Source: Dipodascopsis uninucleata var. uninucleata (Eukaryota; Ascomycota; Lipomycetes; Lipomycetales; Lipomycetaceae). Taken from it: 64,000 nt of DNA. Below the pieces are notes generated by a model. That model searched no databases. It was not told the DNA's origin and saw only the letters and a list, made by a program, of their open reading frames with translations. This document shows positions 46,794-58,130 of this stretch, piece by piece. Position 1 is the first letter of the stretch. The number at the start of each line of letters is the position of its first letter. The DNA is taken from assembly GCA_030568195.1 (NCBI GenBank), contig JAJLTO010000007.1, positions 186,001-250,000 of the forward strand, written 5' to 3'. Position numbers and translations under genes: made by a program.

Positions 46794-49700
46794 TCAAGTA
46801 TACTCGTCCATCGCATAAACCTCGTTAGACAAGCCTGACTGACTAATATGCATGATCCACTCGCCCATTTCCGCGCGAGTTTTAACGTTCAATAAGTGGA
46901 TTGTGTTTTCTGTCAGTATTGCAAACACATTTGGACGCTGAAGATCTGAGATCAGTTCTGGTTGATGATCAATCTTGCATTGAGATATGTTGATTATACT
47001 CAATTCTTGAGTACGTGAAACGTCGTATATGTGTATGTAGGGTCGTCGAAGCTCCACATATCTCTTCTCCCAAGTACGCATGGTGAAATCCGGCATCCAC
47101 ACAAATCCAAACTTACTTACTCTTGAATTTCTCTTCACCTGACGCACATCAGCAAAGTATTTTAAGTTCTCATGTAGCTGACTTGGTGTTGAAGATTCAT
47201 CATCCATATCTGAGCTGTTTCCTGGATGAATGCTTGATTTCCACAGATCGATTGCTCGCTTGAGTTTCACCTTTTGATCTTCGGTGATTTCCTCTGAGCG
47301 CCTGAAAACAGGTAGATTTTTGAAGTCAATTACTGAATGCGTAGCCTCAAGTTCAATATATTGACGACGACGATGGAGACTCTCATAGAACTCTTTTACT
47401 AGCGACAATCCTCTAGGTCTCCAATCTCCCATGTCATCTTCATCAGAGAGACTAAGATCCGGCAACGGTATTTTTTCAAGATGCTTCTCTTCGAAGAGTC
47501 GAAGACATACCTCGAATATTGCAGTATAAGCATGCGTGATCTTGCTTGATGCCATTACCAAAGATATCCACGATGGTGTCTTGGCAGATCTAGGTAGCAT
47601 AATTGCAACGATATTGCTTGTAAATAGAATCTGTGACATGACCGATGGGGTCGAGATATACCAATTTAGACTGAATACTATTTTTTGCCTATCTGCAGTT
47701 GGAAGATCAAGAAAAATGGAGGAATGGGCACTAGAATCCCATTGTCCCGTAACCGTTATTGTTCTTGTGCCGTCAGAGTTGGCAATAGTTCTCGGCTTTC
47801 CTATCAGTCTTAGATCAACTTTATTTATTTTACTCTGAGATTCTCGAATGTTACCATCAGCATCAACTAATCTCACATCATCAACTGATAGTTTCATGAT
47901 TTCACTCCAATCAAAACTATCTCCCGAAGAATGCGTGATCGATATATGTATACGTTTCTGTACACCTATATGAAGGTACATTACACCCTTATCTTCATTC
48001 CCTACACGAACAATATCAACTGCTTCATATATTCCATTGTCTGCGGGCTCTAAGACTTGGATCTGAACAAAAGCATCATGCTGGATTACTGCCGGCGCCT
48101 TATCAATTGTTGGAGAATCTGGCTTCCTAGATTGAGGTAGACTTTCCTGCATATCATCCCAGCTGATAAGCTTCTCTAAGTGGATTTGCGAAATTTTTGC
48201 AAACACCTTTAATTGTAACACAGGGGGATCATCAAAATAGTCACCATCTAATGTGATAGCATCTATATTCCCAACCTTAGTAACATGAGAGCTGTTAAAG
48301 ACAACAGCACCATCGCCAAAGCCACTGACCATCTGACTTGTTGAAATACCGCCCGGATAGAGGGAATTGTCGTTCTGCCGCCAGAATATTTGGACATGCA
48401 CTTCCGAAAACTCCACCTCAGAAAACCCAACAATTGAGTCTAAATTGGTGATAATAGAAAACGTTGTACGATCTTTATCCTTTTCTGGCTCTGTACTAGT
48501 GGAAGGCTCAAGCGTAAGTCTCACAAGACCAATCACGCTAAGAGTATATGGGGAAATAATATCAGTTGAGATACCAGTAGGAGTCTTAGTCTTCAGCACC
48601 CCTGACATTGGAATATATGCATCACCAACATGAGTGTATTTCTGAGTGAATGATCCAGAAAATGGATCGACATATTCCAGCCCATGTAGTTCTGAGTACA
48701 TTGGCGATTCATTATAGATGTTACGGCAGGCCTGTACCTGACGCATCAATTTCTCTATAGATATGATCTTCACAACTTGGTTTTGATAGTCCATCACTCT
48801 AATACCTATACATGGCTTTGACGCAACAGCAAGAGCTTCATCCTCTTCGGGCTCTGCATTATTCATCACCAGATCATAAGAGCTAGCAGGGTTAAAACCT
48901 TCGTCAACGACAGTGAACTGGAAGCGAACATCTCTGTTCATCTTGTTAGACAAGATCTGTGCCTCCCTAAGTAAAAGGGCGTAACGGTAGATTGTTTCAC
49001 TCATCTTCAATCTGCTGTTGCGTCTCCATACGGCTATGCACTTTCGAGCAAGTTTTTTCTCATCAGTTGAGAGCTCCGGCTTTCGCTTCATAATAAATTT
49101 AGGCGTTGACGATATTGGTGGAGATATGCTATCATCCGTAGCGGATAGCTGAGGCGACGAAATTTTCACGCTTTCACGTAATCTCAGTTCAAACTCCATT
49201 GCTTGTGCCTCAAGTTTATCTTTCATATCTGTCTTTATCTGATTAAGTTTGCTTCTTATACCATCAGTATTATATCCTGGTGAGTATGCTATAAAAGGAT
49301 CATCGGTGGCAAAATCCTGTAGTCCGATTTGGAATTGCAGAGGCGAAGTAGGCCGTTGCTGGGTACGAAGACTAACAGGCGAAGGGCTCAAACTCATAAA
49401 GGAATCAGAATCGCTATACTGATCAAATGCAGAGTCAGGACGTCCCCGTCTGATAGATCTGACTCGCTGCATTTGTTCAAAAAGACGATCGAGCTCTTCA
49501 TCAGTAAGTTGGGAAATGTTAGTCGCGGTATCAGGACCTAAGAAAGATTTTGCAGCTTCTAAGCGTGCCAACGTCCAGTCGCCTGTATCATCGTACGGCA
49601 GAGCTCCGGGTCCTGACATCGAAGAGTTCGTAGATATTTGGTCAGATGAAGGTGATTGATTATTGCTGTTGTATTTACCATCATCTATATCAGCCACATT

Positions 49701-51836
49701 CAAAACAGAGCGTCTTGTAGGATCATGGCGAGACTTGCCCCTTTCTTTCAATACTTCTTGTGGATCATTGAATCTAAAGATATGGAAATTCCCTAATATA
49801 ACCCTATCTCCAGAATGGAGAACATGCGATTGCGTCACGCGGAGGCCGTTGACAATTATAGCAGCGTTTTCATACGGCACAATAGTAACTGCACCATCGT
49901 AATTCTCGAATGTGCAGTGATTAACTAATATGCGAGATCCATGCAACCTAATCTGAGCCTTCGTCGCACTATCTGCATTGCCCACAAGAGTAGATCCAGG
50001 TTTGATATTGTACATCAAGCATTCTGCCAGTAAAGGATCATCGCTAAGATTGACCAAGTAAGGTGTTGTCTTCGGAGTATGCAATCCAACAAATCCCTTG
50101 TCTAGGCTAATTCCAAGTTCTTCGAGTGCAGCTTCTCGTTCCATCTGGATTTCATGTGTCTTTGCAAGCCTTTCCTCCCATGTTTGATTCATTTCTTTGA
50201 GAAGCTTCTCCGATGAGTTCAGCTGTTCTGCAAGCTCTGCCCTCGTCACTTCTTTAACAGTTCCATCAGGTGACGTTATAACAATTTTATCCTCACCACT
50301 TGGATGAGTGATATCACCAGATTTCAGCTTGTTTCGGAGCTGTAGAAGTTCGCTTTTCAACTCACGAATCATTTTCGTATTAGGATCTTCATTAACAACT
50401 GCATGATTTTTTATTCTCTTCGCTGAGTCCGCATATCTCAAGGTTGATAATGTTTCATCATAGTTGATATCGGCAGGTGAAATTGTTGCTATCATAGCAG
50501 TCATAGAATTTCCTCCGAGAGAGTCCTTAAGGAGCCAAGTAAGAGCAGAATCTCGATATGGCACAACTATATCCTTAGACCTCTTGCCACTCGAAATATC
50601 AGCTAGTGATCGAATCACACGACCAAGTGATGATAACGATTTGTTGATTTCAGTCCCTTCTTTCAATCGGTGACCCGTAGCACCTGTCGAAGAAGCACGC
50701 TCCGATCCAGCCAAATCGACGAGTGATATCCTCGATACTTTTTCAGTGTCGATATTCCTGTTACCATCAGTGACTTTCTCTGTGAGAATAATTGTAAAGA
50801 CAGCATGTGAACGTGATGATGTTTCGTTCATGTTTGTCGCCGCGATTGTTCTGGCTTTGTTACCCTCATCCATTAAATTCTCGATATCTTCGAAAGTACT
50901 GACCGCAAGTCGAGATAAGTCTTCCACGTAGGGACCAAGAGAAGGATGCTCACGGACTCTTAGGTTGCTTTTATTCTTCGGGTTAAGCAAATCACGCACA
51001 CGTTCTAAACCAATGAAAATATCTCTATCAGTATGCAAAAGTTTGCACGGAATCACACGGAAAAGCATGTATAGTGTTATCTCACTCTCTTCACGGACGC
51101 TAGCTTACCATTATAAATTTCCAAATACGATACTTCAACAGTATATTTATTTGTGTTCTGACTAGAGAGCTCACTGCTGTAGAATTCGATAAGCTATTGG
51201 TTAGCATATAGTGATACCTCTCTTGGTACCTAAATTCAGACCATATACACTCAAAGAAAAAAACTTACATCCTATTAAATAGGCTTTCACAAATACGTGG
51301 TATAAGACCGGGGTCTTCTCTAGATCCCATCATAGAATAAGATTTTCCAGAACCCGTCTGACCGTAAGCAAAGATGCAATTGTTAAACCCCAGAAAGGCG
51401 TTATTCAACAATGGAAGCCCGAGATCTTTAAATACTTGCTCTTGGTCTGCATACTTATCGCTTTTCTTGTCAAAACTCCAATAGCACTTGTCATACTTGA
51501 ATGTTTTCATTTTTTCCGCATTATTATCGTCTACTGCTCGAAGAATAGCTTGGTTTTCTTGCATTTGAACCACACATGATGTATTTCGTAAGATCTCTAT
51601 AAAAGCACATGTTAATGCTGAAACTCACGTCATATCGACAGTTCTGGAACGAAGCATTCCATATCAGATCCACATTAAGACTCCAGAATACAGACACCCT
51701 AAATGATGACTACCACATGTACTATCATTTCTGAGTCAGTGTCCTCTGCACCATGCTACTTACCTCGTTTGTTGAAAGGTCGCACTCGCACTACCACTCT
51801 AATATTCCCTCCACCTACATCTTCCTTTGACGACAT
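46794..51836 (-). CDS. Kinesin-3 motor (UNC104/KIF1 type)
   Basis: Four exons (51836-51764, 51596-51269, 51161-51109, 51004-46794) give 1554 residues. The first exon starts the motor with IRVVVRVRPFNKR; exon 2 has the P-loop GQTGSGKS, exon 4 the switch regions NETSSRSHAVF and VDLAGSERAS. C-terminal to the motor are a neck coiled coil, an FHA domain (about 480-565, GSRILVNHCTFEN, HSGDRVILG), and a conserved KIF1-type mid region. A C-terminal PH domain (about 1445-1545, KFGFVWMPDFTMRTWEKRYVEL) binds phosphoinositide membranes. Kinesin-3 moves vesicles and early endosomes to microtubule plus ends in hyphae. All exon joins are in phase. Confidence 0.94.
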
Positions 51837-52604
51837 TGATTCTCCCTGTTACGCCCTTTAATCAAATAAAACTTATTTCGAGAAGAACCAACTGTCCGTA
51901 GAAACGGAAAAAGTGAGACTTAGATCGCTGGAAGTGTAAAAATCCGGCTTATTGCTGACCTCTTGTATGGCTGACCATCAACCATGATCAATCTTTGCCA
52001 ACAGAGATAAAGCAAGATATATGTAGATAGATATCTGATCAGATTGGGTTGACTACCTAAAATCAAAAACTTCTTAAATGAAGAAGAGCTGTCTCTACCG
52101 CCACGATAAAGAATTATTGATAACAAATTTTTGACTTAGAAAATTGATAATGAAATTTGTTAACAAATTAGTGTATAATGCAATAAATAGGAATATCAAG
52201 TTAGAAATATGAACAACGAAAATTGGCAAATAGCAAGTTGGGACAAGACATACAAAACACGATTGCTAAAACTCGCACTTCTACAGCATCCATATTCTCT
52301 TAAATTATTTGTGTCCCGAATGTATGATATTAGAACACTATGAAATATTACAGTGAATAATTCACTGATAATGTTATGATTGCTACCGAAATGGAGTGAG
52401 TTGACGCAAACAGAGCTAAAAAGGACAATCATCTCTAAGACCCAAATACGTACAAATCTTTATTACAACAACAGACTAGTTTACATGAAAGAGCTATTAT
52501 ACTGTACTGATATGATCATGAGATTTACCCTTGCAATTGCTATTATAACTTGCATGGGATGAAAGCATTCTGCTAATCGTAACTCACTGATAGTATTGAG
52601 GAAG
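51837..52604. other. Intergenic spacer between kinesin and LSM5
   Basis: Both flanking genes are on the minus strand, so this holds the kinesin promoter and the LSM5 3' end. Short minus frames at 51920 and 52196 lack support. Confidence 0.5.
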
Positions 52605-53256
52605 CTATTCAGCAGGACCTTCTCCACCAGGAATTAGCTGCTCACAATGTTAGCTTTTATTGTTGAGGGCCATAACGAGCTATGAATACTCATATAATTT
52701 TAACATACCATGCAAATATTATTGCCATTAAGTAATATCTTAGGAAGTTGAATCTGGTTGCCCATATTATCGCTGTTAAAGATCAGTAAAAGCGTCCCCC
52801 CAACAAGAGTGTTAAACGAGTCATTTTCTTAAAGCAATACGTACTATTCCGTGACATCCTCTAAAACCATGTCTATATCATTCTTATGTTAGCAATTTAC
52901 ACAATTAGTTTAAAAAAGGTACATTGCTTCCGGAACATATGCATAATGGATTACTCACTAACGAAGTCATCAAATCCTAGCAGAGTGCCGCTGAATTCTA
53001 TGTATTATAATATCTGGCGTCAGCAATTCATTATTAATATATCACGCTTCATAATATATTGCTCACATACCTCTGTCAGTCTTCATAACAACCCATATTC
53101 TGGATCCCACGCATTTATCAACGAGTTCTAGATCATTATTAGCGAAAATTGTTTTACCGACAATTCGTCTATAACATCATCTTCTTGAAAACTTTAAAAC
53201 AATCTCTAACAGTCTATCTAATACTCACCTAAAGGAAGTAGCTGTGACGATGCCAT
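52605..53256 (-). CDS. LSM5: LSM5, U6 snRNA-associated Sm-like protein
   Basis: Six small exons on the minus strand (53256-53229, 53127-53071, 52997-52959, 52872-52845, 52772-52709, 52637-52605) join in phase to an 82-residue protein. It reads MASSQLLPL, ELVDKCVGSRIWVVMK, EFSGTLLGFDDFVNMVLEDV and ILLNGNNICMLIPGGEGP, which match the Sm1 and Sm2 motifs and the LSM5-specific start and tail. LSM5 belongs both to the nuclear LSM2-8 ring that binds the U6 snRNA 3' end and to the cytoplasmic LSM1-7 ring that promotes mRNA decapping and decay. Five introns in fewer than 250 coding bases is very dense; because no exon exceeds 64 nt, frame-based scans miss the gene. Confidence 0.95.
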
Positions 53257-53835
53257 TCTAAACAGTATACCTCTAGAGCTGATCTATAATTTCTGTCACT
53301 AGAATGAATATAATTAGATCAAGAGCGTGTTGTCAGCGATATTTGAAAAACTGGTTACAACACCGAAACCCAAAACCTATAAAATAACTAGCAAGATGAG
53401 TGTTCAGATTTGGAAATTAATGCATTCGGTCAAGGATACAGCTGATATAAATAGATGTATTGAGTAACTACTATACGATGCAAAAGTTAAGTGGAGAAGT
53501 TCCTTCCAGGAGCATGTTTAAAAATTATTTTATAACGAGCAAGAAGCTGCGTTGTACAGATGTAAATAGTCTACAAACTACTAAAATCTATTTCACTTCC
53601 CCCCAGTATCTGGAAGATTTATACTAACACACGACTTTTCTTCTTTGATCAATAACAGATTAACAACAATAATAGTAAATAATATTAGATTAAATTAGAG
53701 TGATGATAGCGGTGATAATAATATTATAGATTTATATCTGGCTGTGGTTTGTATCGGGATGAATGGTATAATGACATATACAATCACTCTTTTGTTCCAA
53801 ATAATTTTTGTTTATCATATACGTATGGCTAATAT
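53257..53835. other. Intergenic spacer between LSM5 and RPB4
   Basis: This AT-rich sequence holds the LSM5 promoter and the RPB4 3' end. No other feature is visible. Confidence 0.5.
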
Positions 53836-54675
53836 TTAACCGAACCGACGAAGCTATTTAAGAGAGTGTCAACAGAATATCCAAATGTCATCTCTTTGGC
53901 ATCGAAATACTTAACATCGGTATACTTACATTGTCTAAAAGAGTCTGAAGTTCTTCGTCTGTTTTCTTGTTTGCAAGACTATATAAATAATGAGATCAAA
54001 TTAGCTACACAACCCTAACAAGACAATAAAGTGCAACTTTATTACCTTGGAATCAGAGTCTTTGCTTCCTCTGCTTCTTCGCAGGATAAAGAACCTATAG
54101 AGAGTCTCGTTAGCAAACCTCACTATAAAACACACAATACTACAGTTGACTAATACGTACCTAATTGTGCAATTTCAAATGGATGTAGATCGGCATTTTC
54201 GGGACTCTTTAATAGATGCTCAACTGCACTGACGGTCTCCTCGTCTCGGAATCTGGCAAATACGGAAAGATACTCCTGAGTCTTTCGCATGATTCTGTAT
54301 CATATGGTAAGCAGCATAAAGTGTCAGCAACTTTCAACTCAGTTTCTCAATAAAATACACTAGAGCATGCTATGTAGATAGAAAAGTCACATACGGGTTT
54401 GATGAAAAGAGTTCTTCTTCGTCAATTTCGTCCTGATCCATATCATCAAAAGAGCCCTGTCCGGTCATTTCTCTTCGTCGCTGTCTCATTGCAGCGATCA
54501 TAAGTAGACGAGCTTCCGATAAGTTCAAAGCAATCAACGGTGTCTCAACGCCATCATGTGAGATCTGTTTTACTTCAAATTCTGGACCCAATTTTAAGAC
54601 AGACGCATCTACATCGTCGATAGCACCATTTAAGAGACGGCGTGGTCGTGGCCTCGCTGTTGACATGGAAGACAT
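53836..54675 (-). CDS. RPB4: RNA polymerase II subunit RPB4
   Basis: Five exons on the minus strand (54675-54395, 54294-54161, 54094-54046, 53978-53930, 53853-53836) give 176 residues. Key blocks are ETPLIALNLSEARLLMI, then MRKTQEYLSVFARFRDEETV, HPFEIAQLGSLSCEEAEEAK and LIPSLANKKTDEELQTLLDN, which fit RPB4. The last exon is a proposed 18-nt microexon ending LRRFG, matching the usual L-R-x-F end of the family. Without that splice the frame would stop at 53888. RPB4 with RPB7 forms the detachable stalk of RNA polymerase II, used in initiation, termination and mRNA export and decay. The N-terminus, RPRPRRLLNG and the acidic DDMDQDEIDEEE loop, is lineage-specific. Confidence 0.9.
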
Positions 54676-55259
54676 CTGTTTCCTAGATCAAAATAATAGT
54701 CCCTCTCCTTGACATCAAATAACTTCGCGTCTTCCGATTGCCACAGTATCCCGACAAACAAATTGCAAAGCTTCTTATATGAATTCACAACTAAATAGGT
54801 AGATAGTCAGATGTTTCCTTCTTATAAGAACTTTGCAATGAAGCTTCTAGTGAGCTTCGGGCCCGAACAAATAAACTGAAGAAAAGAGAAAAAATATACG
54901 AAAGAATGACAACTCGCGAGATCCCGGTTATCGCCAGATATAATATCAATATTGCGCAATCCAATTCATCAATCAATAATAATTTCCTAATAGGCTATTC
55001 AGCTGGAAAGTATTTGTAGTAGGCGTCTGTATGATCTGGGCCTCCAAAGGAAACATCAAATAGAATAAATAAAAACTGTTAAAAAGTTGATTTCGAGTCG
55101 CAACGTCTTCATTCACCTAACCCAGATATAAACTATCCGTACTGTAAAAGAGAGAGAATTGAAGTAGCAGGAGGACGATTAGATAGAATTACAGATATTT
55201 TGATTGATCCGACTTCTATCTAAAAGCACACGGTAACACAATACCTGCATTTTGAAGCC
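54676..55259. promoter_or_regulatory. Divergent promoter between RPB4 and TRS23
   Basis: This spacer holds the divergent promoters of the two genes. A 61-codon minus frame at 54791-54976 is unsupported. Confidence 0.45.
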
Positions 55260-55906
55260 ATGGTTGTATATTCATTATATATTTTGAACAAGGCGGCCGG
55301 CCTTATTTACCAGGTAGGGCACTAGCTTTTTCTGAGGAGGATTATATTGACTCTGTGAGAGAGGCATAGTGACTTTCTATTGATTAGTGCTAACATACGT
55401 CATCTGCTTCTTAACTCATACTAGAGAGATTTTAATGATGGTCTTAAAAAATTATCCTCTAACGACTATCTGGTATTATCCGGTACCTTTCATGCGTAAG
55501 TTTTGATGAGGTCCAAGAGGCGTGCTTTTGTGATCGCTAAACATGTCCCGAAGACATTAGAGACGATACTACGCTGGATAGCCAAAAAGCGAAAGGGTAC
55601 AAAGGTATACTAATATTTTATAGTGTGCATGCAATTGCGTCCAAAATATCGCCAATACCCTCGTCATCGGGAATTGAGGTGTTAGAAACAGATACTTTCA
55701 AACTGCAGTGCTTTCAGACCATGACTGGAACAAAATTCTTACTCATATCGGAACCACGACAACAGAATACAGACGCAATACTTAGAAGAATATACGAACT
55801 TTATGCGGACTATGTTATCAAAAATCCATTTTATCAGATTGAGATGCCTGTGCGCTGTGAGCTTTTCGATAGACATTTGGGAATTTACATTCGAGGCATT
55901 CAATGA
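55260..55906 (+). CDS. TRS23: TRAPP complex subunit TRS23 (TRAPPC4)
   Basis: Three exons (55260-55313, 55425-55495, 55624-55906) give 135 residues. The start reads VVYSLYILNKAAGLIYQ, followed by DYLVLSGTFHAVHAIASKISP, GIEVLETDTFKLQCFQTMTGTKFLLI and YADYVIKNPFYQIEMPVRCELFD, all the expected longin-fold TRS23 blocks. TRAPP is the guanine nucleotide exchange factor for Rab1/Ypt1 in ER-to-Golgi tethering. Acceptor sites follow TACTAAT-type and CTAG contexts, and each junction keeps frame. The loop region found in yeast Trs23 is absent, as in animal TRAPPC4. Confidence 0.92.
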
Positions 55907-56432
55907 TTTTCTATACATTTCTTTATTTACAGTAGCAAAGCATGTACGATAGTATTGAATAATAATATACGAATAACAATAACAGTAATAACAGATAAGT
56001 AAATAGAATAGAACAAAACTTGCTCACGTTACTTATAGTCTGTTATATTTCTCACTTTCGCCTCGTAACCTGTCCTATAGGTTTCAAATGCCTAGTTCAA
56101 TTCATTGCAATTTACACGAATATTCCTATCACAAAATGGAAATTAAACACGACCGCTAAACGAAACTATAACGACTAAAACAGCACTAATCAAACAATAC
56201 AAGAATCAAAAGCAAACAAATACCATAAGCATATTAAACAATTACATAATTCAAGAACTTTTATTTTCAAAGATTATTATCTGTAAAATAAAACATAGTG
56301 CACTAGAGAAACCACCCAAAAATAAATAAAACCATAAATGTAGTCCTAAATGTAATGCTTTCTCTTCTCAAAGGGTATGCACATCTCACTCTATAAATGT
56401 TCGATAACGTTATCAATAATTTATAAGTTGAT
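55907..56432. other. Convergent 3' spacer
   Basis: Between converging TRS23 and the nucleolin-like gene; no other content seen. Confidence 0.5.
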
Positions 56433-58130
56433 CTAAAAAGTAATCTTCTTGCCCTTGAATTCAACGGCATTCGCACCGGTTCTTGGTGGACCGCCACGGC
56501 CACCTCTACCACCAAAGCCACCACGAGTACCACCACGAGCACCGCCGCGAGCACCACCACGGCCACCACCACGGCCACCTCTGCCACCAAATCCTCCGCC
56601 ACCAAATCCTCCGCGGCTGTTAGAGTTGTCTTTTGGAGTAGAAAAATCAAGACGAACAGACCTTCCGGCTATTGGAACACCGTTCAACGCTTCAAGAGCG
56701 GCAGTGGCCTCCTCTACAGATCCAAACTGAACATAACCGAAGCCCTTTAGCTGTTCAGTCTCTGGATGAGTTGGTAGACGAACATTGATAACGTTTCCAT
56801 ACTCGCCAAATGTCTTAAATAAAGTATCCTGATCAACGCTAAAGGAAAGATTACCAAGGAAAAGAGTGTCAGATGGATCAGATGGCTTGTCACCATACTG
56901 ATCCGCACGGTTGCGAGCGACACGCTGTCCAGAAGCACCATCATCTGGACGAGGATTTGAGAAATCAAGGTTAATTGGGCGACCATCGATCTCCTTACCC
57001 TGCATCTCCTCAAGAGCCTTCTTAGCAGATTCAGCATCAGCGAAGTCGACGTATCCAAAGCCCTTTGATTTTCCACTGCCTTTGTCAGTCACAATTCGGG
57101 CGCTTACAACTTCACCCATGGCAGAAAACTCCTGAGCAAGCCATTCTTCGTCAATATTCCAGGAAAGACGACCAACAAACAAAGTCTTGCTAGCGTTTTG
57201 ATCTTCAACCTTAGCTTTCTTGATGACAGGAGAAGAGACCTCTTCTGCCTTACGCTTATTCTTTGGAGCATCATCAACAGTAACCTCAGAAGACTCAGAC
57301 GACTTCTCCTCGTCATCACTGCTGTCAGCGTCATCAGAGTCACTATCGGACTCAGAGCTTTTGCCAGAGTCAGAGTCGTCATCAGACTCCGCCTTGGTAG
57401 CCTTAGCCTTTGGTTTGGTCTTGCTTTCTTTCACCTTGCTCTCTTCTTCTTCCGAACTAGAGTCAGAATCAGAGTCAGACTCCTCTTCCGAATCAGACTT
57501 GGACTCAGTCTTCTTAACGGCCAGCTTCTCTTTCTCAGATTCAGATTCAGAATCAGAATCAGATTCAGAATCATCCTTTGATTTGCTATCTCCCTTCTTA
57601 GCTGTGACAGCGGCTTTCTTCTCGACTTTGGGCGCCTCCTCAGAGTCAGAGTCGGAATCACTATCCGAATCACTATCGGAAGATTCTGACTCTGATTCGC
57701 TCTCGACTTTAGTAGTCTTTTTGGAGACTGCTGACTTTGCAGTAACTGACTTCTTTGCAGCAGCCTTCTTGGCTATCTCTTCATCAGAATCAGAATCACT
57801 TGAAGAGGTGCTTGAACTATCAGAATCAGAACCATCGACCTCCATCTTATTGTCCTTAGCAGTCTCCTCGACTTCAGAATCGGAGTCTGACGAGTCGGAA
57901 TCAGAGTCTGACTCTGGCTTCTTAACTACCTTCTTCTTTGAAGAGGCCTCTGACTTCTTTGATGCTTTATCCGCAAGCTTGGTAGCAACAACAGCAGCGG
58001 CAGAAGCAGCCTTAGCAAGCTTGTTCTGCTTGCCGGAAGTCTTAGAAACACCCGCACCAGCCTTGACAGCTAAAGCTTTTGGCTTTTCATTTTCTTTCTT
58101 AGAAGCCTTCTTGGAAACTGATTTGGCCAT
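56433..58130 (-). CDS. Nucleolin-like RRM/RGG protein (GAR2/NSR1 type)
   Basis: A 565-residue single exon. Residues 1-300 are Lys- and Ser-Asp-Glu-rich with repeated acidic serine tracts, typical CK2 targets. Then come two RRMs: about 313-390 (RNP2 TLFVGRLSW, RNP1 KGFGYVDF) and about 421-495 (RNP2 TLFLGNLSF, RNP1 KGFGYVQF). The C-terminal 60 residues are a Gly/Arg-rich RGG region. This is the nucleolin/GAR2/NSR1 architecture needed for pre-rRNA processing and 40S biogenesis. A 306-codon frame on the other strand (57220-58140) is only the shadow of the repetitive acidic codons. Upstream of the start, a perfect A7T7 tract near 58498-58511 resembles a ribosome-biogenesis (RRPE-type) element. Confidence 0.93.
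   Translation of the reverse strand: MAKSVSKKASKKENEKPKALAVKAGAGVSKTSGKQNKLAKAASAAAVVATKLADKASKKSEASSKKKVVKKPESDSDSDSSDSDSEVEETAKDNKMEVDGSDSDSSSTSSSDSDSDEEIAKKAAAKKSVTAKSAVSKKTTKVESESESESSDSDSDSDSDSDSEEAPKVEKKAAVTAKKGDSKSKDDSESDSDSESESEKEKLAVKKTESKSDSEEESDSDSDSSSEEEESKVKESKTKPKAKATKAESDDDSDSGKSSESDSDSDDADSSDDEEKSSESSEVTVDDAPKNKRKAEEVSSPVIKKAKVEDQNASKTLFVGRLSWNIDEEWLAQEFSAMGEVVSARIVTDKGSGKSKGFGYVDFADAESAKKALEEMQGKEIDGRPINLDFSNPRPDDGASGQRVARNRADQYGDKPSDPSDTLFLGNLSFSVDQDTLFKTFGEYGNVINVRLPTHPETEQLKGFGYVQFGSVEEATAALEALNGVPIAGRSVRLDFSTPKDNSNSRGGFGGGGFGGRGGRGGGRGGARGGARGGTRGGFGGRGGRGGPPRTGANAVEFKGKKITF

Noticed and set aside
56490-56620. Direct repeats of GGN-CGN-type codons
   Set aside because: These are the RGG-domain codons of the nucleolin-like protein, not a CRISPR or tandem-repeat element.
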